Assembly (NCBI RefSeq): GCF_034702125.1
Contig: NC_085871.1
Span: forward strand, 41,641,233 to 41,705,232
Direction of reading: 5' to 3'
From: Engraulis encrasicolus
Taxonomy: Eukaryota > Chordata > Actinopteri > Clupeiformes > Engraulidae
Length of the DNA stretch: 64,000 nt
In this document: positions 24,283-64,000 of the stretch, piece after piece
How positions within the stretch are numbered: the stretch's first letter is position 1
How the letters are laid out: every line of letters starts with the position of its first letter
Made by a program: the position numbers and the translations under genes
The notes under the pieces: generated by a model
Databases searched by the model: none
Seen by the model: only the letters and a program-made list of their open reading frames with translations
Told to the model about the DNA's origin: nothing

Positions 24283-25416
24283 TTTAAAAGCCTTTTACTG
24301 TACAAACGCTTTATTGATGATGTCTTTATTTTGTGGAATGGTGATGAAAAATCTCTAAAAGAATTCCACCGCTACCTCAATTCTGTGAATGATCATTTGA
24401 ATTTTACCCTTGAATATGACCAATCCAAAATCAGCTTCCTAGATGTTCTAATCATCAAGGATGGCTGCACTCTGCATACGGACCTATTCCGAAAGCCTAC
24501 GGATAGGAACACCCTGCTTCGGGGTGACAGTTACCATCCTGGTCACCTCATTAGAAGCCTCCCAATCAGCCAGTTCCATCGGGCTAGGAGATTATGCAGC
24601 ACTAGTGAGACATACACAACACAAGCCTCTGATCTTTCACAGAGATTCCAAGAGAGGGGCTACAAGCAGGAGTGGATAGACGCAGCCAGTGAGCGTTTTG
24701 CGAACGTCACACAAGAGGAATGTCTAATTCCCAAACCTACTGGCCAAAAACAGAAGCGCGACTCCACATTATGTATAACCAGATATTCTCCTCTTGGCTC
24801 TGAGTTTAGGAAGATTATACACAAACACTGGCATGTGATTGAAACGGATCCCAAACTCAAAAATGTTTTTACAGACCCCCCATCCATGGTTTTTAAACGT
24901 GCCCCTAACTTAAGAGACATGCTGGTGAGGTCTTACACTCCCACCAGGCAACAAAACCCTTTCAATGTACCCGACGGTAACTATAAGTGTGGGAATTGCG
25001 CGCAATGTGGCTACACACAGAAGAGCAAGACGTACACACACCCACACACTGGGAAACACTTAAGCATACGGGGAGTAATTACGTGCAACACACAGTTTGT
25101 GGTTTATTTAATTAAATGCCCATGCGGACTTGCCTATGTCGGTAAGACAAACCGAGCTTTACGCACCCGCATATCTGAGCATCGCAGTAATATCAGATGC
25201 GGTGATATTCGCAACCCTGTAGCGGCACATTTTCTCTCTGCGGGACACAGTATATGTACTCTCAGATACATTGGCATTGAAAAGGTGGAGAGGCCTCCTA
25301 GAGGGGGCAACCATGATCGCCTCCTTTTACAACGAGAGACATACTACATCCATCTCCTGAATACTATGTCCCCACATGGATTAAATGAGGAGTTTGACAT
25401 TAAGCCTTTCCTATAA
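24281..25416 (+). pseudogene. Penelope-like ORF, 5'-truncated right copy
   Basis: The copy starts abruptly inside the RT, just before LLLYKRFIDDVFILWNGDEK, and runs without stop to a TAA at 25414-25416. It keeps the end of the RT, the CGNCAQC motif and the whole GIY-YIG domain (VVYLIKCPCGLAYVGKT; later ISEHRSNIRCGD). Its protein is identical to the matching part of the left copy. It lacks the first RT motifs and any promoter region of its own, so it is dead on arrival, as is typical of 5'-truncated copies. Confidence 0.9.
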
Positions 25417-25731
25417 TTTGGGATTAACTTCAGCTCTGCAGAACTTCTGGAATGCATTAGGATTGTTGTAATGTGTAATTTTGTAAATATTGATTTGGTA
25501 ACACTGGCAATCTAAGGTATTGGTGACGTGTAGATATTTATTCACTGTATGGGTTTTATTATTATTGTCTTTCATTTTGTAATTCTCTTGTCTTTTCACA
25601 ATGTAATTATGCAATTCCTTGGGATAATGTGTCATTTTGGGAACATTGTTATTTCATATCAGCTGACCCTATGCCCGCCCCTTCCTTTTCTATAAGAACT
25701 GTCACTCACGGGCTGACACACACCTATACAC

Positions 25732-25757
25732 CTGACGAAGACCGCCTGAGGTCGAAA
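25732..25757 (+). ncRNA. Hammerhead-like motif, right Penelope copy
   Basis: CTGACGA, then A, then GACC-loop-GGTC, then GAAA matches the conserved core layout of hammerhead ribozymes reported from Penelope-like elements. One unpaired A sits next to the stem. The motif lies 3' of the ORF, about 120 bp from the right end of the element. Motif recognised by eye only. Confidence 0.35.
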
Positions 25758-25893
25758 CGTTGTGTTATAATAAATCGGTGAGCAGCAACAGTGTGCGGAT
25801 TTCCTCTCTTCCTTTACGCACGTTTGATTTGATCCAGCACCTGTTCTACTGGATGTGCGCGCATCAAATACACTTCTCCTAACTAGAACTACG

Positions 25894-26575
25894 CATAGGC
25901 TACAGTCGGAACAATCTGTATTTTGATTTCTTTAACAAAGGTTACATGGGCTAATTTACTGCCCCTTAATCTATGCCTTGGATTCAGCATGTTTACCTGT
26001 ACGTACTTCGTAAATGGACACTTCATCTTGTCGAATTTGCGAACTTTGCCATTCCTATGAGAGAGGTTTAGTGTTATGCAAATAGGGAGCGAATTCGCCT
26101 TCCGCGGCCCAATCAAATCAACAACATAACTGTTCCATTCCATTTGATTCGCCGCGACGACCTGATGACGGTTGGATTTCGCCTCTCTTTGCTTCGCCTC
26201 CTATGTGTCCCTACTATACCGTAAGTAGCGAATTGAGATAGAACCGTGAAGACAAGCCCTTGACTCTCTAAAACTTCACGAGGTAATCCGAATGTCATTT
26301 CTAAATGCACGGCAGATATTGCTGTTCCTGGCCGATCATGTAGACTGCCTATAGATGCATTAACAGGTGTTATTATATGGTGTGACGTCATCGGTCGAAT
26401 GCTCCATTAATTTCAACGGGGCTCCCCAACGTTCGCACGTCTGTTATTTTTCGATAACGGACGGGTTGGTCTATAATAGACCGCTGTCAATGGCAACAAG
26501 ACTTTTCACTGCTAAAGCGACTTTTCAACAAGACTCTAATCAGCTGCTGTGATAGACAACACCTGTTGTCCTGGC
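25894..26575. other. Unassigned sequence
   Basis: Single-copy-looking sequence with several GATTCGCC-type words. No gene or transposon end recognised before the hAT element. Confidence 0.35.
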
Positions 26576-28030
26576 CAGGGCCGGTTCTGGCTTATTTGGC
26601 GCCCTAGGCGAGTTTGAGTTCTGGCGCCACCCCCCCCCCCCCCCCTTTGAAAGAAAAAAAAAACCCCTCTTTTTTATACCTTACAGAACACAAGAGTAAT
26701 ACCGGTAGTAAGCTTAACTAAATAGCATCAAGAACAATAACTGTTTTGCATCAAATGGATTTCTGGTTCTTTTGGACAGCCGACCAACACATCAGATTGA
26801 GTCGCATGAAAGTACCTTCACTGTGTGGTGTCTTGGATGTAATGGTGGCGGTGCCCCCAACCCCAGATGAGAGGGAGGTTATCAATGTGTTTGAATTGTA
26901 AAATGGAATTGAAATGCCAGGAGAGTGATACAGTACATTTGCATGTAAAATGCATGTGTAGACAATAGGCCTACCAAGGAGGTCTGCATTGATAGCCTAT
27001 CTACACAACCTACAGCAGCACAAAGCATGGCAGCATAACAATTTTAATAAGATACACATTTGTGCTGTCTATGATTCCAAACCAATTTCATTTCTGGACT
27101 GGAAATAGTGGTGCATTTGTGAGTAGGAGAATGAGAAGGGGGCTATCTATGTGTTTGAACTGGAGGGACAGGGTGAGAGAAAGGGAGAAGAGCTGTCACG
27201 CTTTTGAATTTCATAATATACAAAATATAGTAAATAGCCTCACTTGTCTGCAATACTACATCACTCAGCATGAAAACATTCTGGTCTGGAAACAATGTTT
27301 TTTTAAGCTTACAACAAGCAGGTAATTCATTCAAGTGGATGGAAGGAGATATGGCAGCTAAAATTGTTTTAAACATGGCACCAGTCTTACTTTACATTGC
27401 TTGTCAACCTAAGCAAGTATTATGATGTCAGGTGGGTGTTAGTGAGTAGGCTACTAACAGCTACTTTACTGGATTTCATTGCTTGGCATACTTGGCTAAT
27501 GTTAACTAGCGATTTCTCAGATCAAAAGCAAAGCTCTTTTTCCCTCTAATTCCAAACAGTAGCCTCATAACTATTAGGCTTTCCATTATCACAAACGGTT
27601 GCTGATTAAATCACATAGTTCCAAAACACCCTCTGCAACTCCTGCATCATGCAATGACTGGTTTAATGAGAACATAACAATTCTCCACCCAGCAGAGCAA
27701 CACTGCTGTTGGCGCTTGCCCCCTCTCTGTCTCTTGAGTGAGTCTCCAAATTTCAAAACATATCGCACGCTGTCACTCGTCCCGCCCCCTTTCTCAGGAC
27801 TGTCTGTTTATTGGTTCACAGACTTCCCAGAGACAGTTGAAAGCAATATTACTATTGGCTGAGGGGCGTTTTGCCGTGAGGAGCGCTTTCGCCACGCTTT
27901 GTTGATTGCGACTTCATAAAAAAACCTCCATATCGCAAAATTACGCATCGGAGAGCGCCATTTCGGCGCTCCTTCTTCACATTGCGCTCTAGGCGACCGC
28001 CTAGCCGGCCTATGCTTAAAACCGGCCCTG
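26576..28030. mobile_element. Non-autonomous hAT element, 1.45 kb
   Basis: Ends CAGGGCCGGTTCTGG and the complement of AACCGGCCCTG are flanked by perfect octamers GTCCTGGC (26568-26575 and 28031-28038). CCCTAGGCGAG near the left end and CTAGGCGACCGCCTAG near the right are typical of a common hAT type. The interior has no transposase. Confidence 0.9.
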
Positions 28031-28190
28031 GTCCTGGCTACCTAGCTGTTGTATAGCGGTGTTCCACAACGGTACTGTTTTGTTTTGCGCAGCAACAATC
28101 TTTTGACATTAAAAACTATAATAGACTTAACATTAAATAGGCCTACAGAAATGTCCCCGCCATGTGTGAATCATTTAAGTATATCCATAT

Positions 28191-28351
28191 AATAAGCGGG
28201 TTAACTTTCGGCGAGTCGGTCGCTTTGTGGAATAGCAGCACTTCAGAGATAACAAGACCCCTCCGCTCCGCGTCGGGGTCTAAAGATTCTCTCTGTCGTG
28301 CTGCTATTCCACGGTAGCGACCTTCTCGCCGAACGTTAACCCTTACTTATT
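28191..28351. mobile_element. Short palindromic MITE
   Basis: AATAAGCGGGTTAACTTTCG, GGCGAG and GTGGAATAGCAGCAC at the left return inverted at the right as GTGCTGCTATTCCAC, CTCGCC and CGTTAACCCTTACTTATT. Arms about 55 bp, loop about 50 bp. No target duplication read. Confidence 0.75.
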
Positions 28352-29159
28352 GTTAACACAAAGTCTGATAAGAAATGTTCCACTCAACCACGCCGCCGAA
28401 GGTGTTGCGTCACTAGAAGGGCTTGAGCAAGAACTTTGCAAGAGCCCCGGAATTGTTTTGATGAATAATTGGGCCTTATGACTGTTACTTATGACTGTTA
28501 TTATAGACTTTAAATTCACTCTCGGTTCACTTGTCACTTCGCCACCCTTTTGAAGTCAGACAGGCAGATTATGCAATCAGGAACCAATCAGCATGATTTA
28601 CAGTAGGCTATAATTCTGAGAGAAAGGCCTATACAGTTTAAACTGACCTTTTATTACATAGTAACGATGATGTAAATAAACATGTATGGTGAAAATGTTG
28701 GGCCTGCTGGCATGAAATTGTATGCATGCCATGCCCTGATTCTGCCACGAGTTAAAAGTGTAGGCTGGGGCTGGGCAAATAGCCGACTGTTGACTCGGAG
28801 CCAAAGTCTTTGTTTGGAGTACAGAGGATGGAGTCGCGAGGCTAGTAAAAGTGCTCCAATATGTAAAAATGATGATGATGATGATGATGATGACTAGTAT
28901 AAGGGTTGTGACATACCCCTAAATGACATGCGAGTGGGCACGAACTGAATAATGTCATATGTTAGAACTGGTGCAGTTTTCTCTTCAAGATGATATGCCA
29001 TTTGGGACTTAGTTTAGTGGACTCCTCCTAAAATCAATCCAGGTCACTAATTTTCTTAATTCTAGTTATGACATCAGGTATCTGCTATTGAATTTGTAAA
29101 ATGGCAATCTGTAAATTACCTTGAAAATGTAATACCAGCTGTTTTAAGCGTGTGATGTG
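28352..29159. other. Unassigned sequence
   Basis: No gene seen. A short (GAT)n run lies at about 28868-28893. Confidence 0.4.
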
Positions 29160-29168
29160 CTGTTATAG

Positions 29169-29557
29169 TAGCCTGGTCCTGACCATCCCATAATACTACC
29201 ATTTCATTTCGTATTTATGGTCTGGCATTTGTTTGCTCTGAAGCGATTGTAGGAAGCAGGAAGTTAGTACTCAGTTATGGTTTGAAATTATTGGACACCT
29301 CTCACCCAATCGCTGGCAGTTACTCAACAACAACATAGCGCAGACCAATGGCTCTGGCGCAGATGTGTACGTCATTGTCACGAGCGTCCTCCCCCTTTCG
29401 TCCCCACGTGGGGGGCGTATTCGATTATTGGCTGTTTACTGGGGGGGCGTTGCGATCAAAATTCTACTGCTCCAGGCACTCCACAGAGAAGCACGGCCAG
29501 ACTACAGTGGTGGAGCCAATCCTTTGGCGGAAGTACGTAGGATGGCTCGCGAGGCTA
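29169..29557. mobile_element. MITE with a 9-bp direct repeat
   Basis: Ends TAGCCTGGTCCTGACCATCC and the complement of GGATGGCTCGCGAGGCTA bound 389 bp. The nonamer CTGTTATAG occurs on both sides (29160-29168 and 29558-29566). Nine bases would suit a Mutator-like element; eight would suit hAT if one base matches by chance. Confidence 0.7.
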
Positions 29558-29659
29558 CTGTTATAGAGCAGGGAAATAGTGCTCTGCCAACCAGCATTAA
29601 AAATATTTCTTTGGTGTGTGTGTGAGTGATGCTCGTTTACCTCTTAATATCTTTGTTCA

Positions 29660-29680
29660 TTTTCTTTCTTTCTTTCTTTG

Positions 29681-29770
<90 letters not shown>

Positions 29771-29773
29771 TCA
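29660..29773. repeat. (CTTT)n next to a splice acceptor
   Basis: About 28 CTTT units with two TTTG interruptions run to within a few bases of the acceptor of the first NLR exon, so the repeat is itself the polypyrimidine tract. Confidence 0.97.
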
Positions 29774-29774
29774 G

Positions 29775-63265
<33,491 letters not shown>

Positions 63266-63268
63266 GTG

Positions 63269-63570
<302 letters not shown>

Positions 63571-64000
63571 CTCAGACACACAGTAAAACGTATGGTTGGT
63601 TCAGGGTACTCAGAGTAACCATGGCATACCAAGGTAGAACCATGGTTACTACATAAACCTAGTATAACCATGGTTACTGCATTAAAACCATGGTAAAAAT
63701 CATACTAAACCAAGGTAGAATTTCATAAGGGTAGTTAAGAGGATTCCATGCTCTTCTATTAGATGATTTACCTCTACCTCAAGGTTAACTTGTTAACACC
63801 TGGTTAACACCTGGTTTACTACTGTGCCAGGTTCTTGGAATAAATAGCACGGCAGTTTGAATAATTTGTGGGTGTCATGTTGATGCATTTTGGTGAATAT
63901 TTCCTTGGCCACCCATACTCCATATTCAAAGCGCCATAGTTTTAGTTGTTGCTAAATTTCAATTTTAATTCACAGAAACAGTTAATATGCTATGCATGTC
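63571..64000. other. Intron with CCATGGT repeats
   Basis: AACCATGGTTACT-type words recur at about 63617-63700, in direct and inverted form, recalling a fish MITE or minisatellite. No B30.2 coding sequence is found. Confidence 0.55.

Larger units (their letters stand above)
21723..25877. mobile_element. Palindromic Penelope-like retroelement insertion
   Basis: Two copies of one Penelope-like element (reverse transcriptase plus GIY-YIG endonuclease) lie head to head. Arms 21723-23245 and 24281-25803 are the same length (1,523 nt) and encode identical protein over their shared 361 residues. The middle 1,035 bp (23246-24280) belongs only to the left, minus-strand copy. The whole unit is bounded by the 16-bp direct repeat CCTAACTAGAACTACG (21707-21722 and 25878-25893), so it entered as one event. 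About 74 bp at the right end (25804-25877) have no partner at the left end. Near-perfect arms mean a young insertion. Confidence 0.92.

Noticed and set aside
63571..64000. A B30.2/SPRY exon expected after the linker exon
   Set aside because: No PRY or SPRY motif is found in any plus-strand frame to the end of the window; it must lie beyond.

Overview
This is a vertebrate, almost certainly teleost, genomic window. The diagnostic content is a fish-type NLR gene (FISNA-NACHT exon, single-exon LRR cassettes, the short linker exon that precedes a B30.2/SPRY domain), a fish-type GIMAP/AIG1 GTPase exon and a multi-exon C2H2 zinc-finger gene. GT-AG introns, very abundant (CA)n repeats, tRNA-headed SINEs, hAT, piggyBac, Kolobok-type and Tc1 elements and a Penelope-like retroelement agree. 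The exact species cannot be told from the sequence. No bacterial-style features (operons, CRISPR, ribosome-binding sites) exist here.

Layout. 0.5-1.1 kb: last exon of a GIMAP-like GTPase on the minus strand, next to a 99-N gap. 1.7-13.9 kb: a minus-strand gene of at least eight exons running from coiled-coil-like exons to a zinc-finger exon; the zinc-finger exon has a frameshift and one finger lacks a cysteine. 14-29 kb: no host gene, only a mosaic of microsatellites, MITEs, a 386-bp tandem array and a striking palindrome made of two head-to-head Penelope-like copies inside one 16-bp target-site duplication. 29.8-63.3 kb: one plus-strand NLR gene. Its first coding exon is separated by an ~18-kb, transposon-filled intron from a run of short repeated exons, a RING exon, the FISNA-NACHT exon, eight LRR exons and a 47-nt linker exon. 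The B30.2 exon, if present, lies beyond the window.

How the parts fit. Every NLR splice junction I propose keeps the reading frame: the short repeated exons and the LRR exons are all phase 2-2 and multiples of three, so copies can be gained or lost without harming the protein. The LRR part shows this happening: three LRR exons are identical over 174 nt, and an older pair has been duplicated and then decayed in a complementary way. Transposon insertions can be ordered because tandem copies supply empty-site controls.

The strongest second-look items are the Penelope palindrome and its junction scar, the exon-limited identity of the triplicated LRR exon, the fold-back Tc1 element with its empty site, the CA/TG repeats lying directly against 5' splice sites in both multi-exon genes, and a 4.5-kb TTAA-flanked element carrying its own nested deletion derivative. 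All coordinates, splice sites and repeat matches were read by eye; family names rest on remembered motifs, not on database searches.
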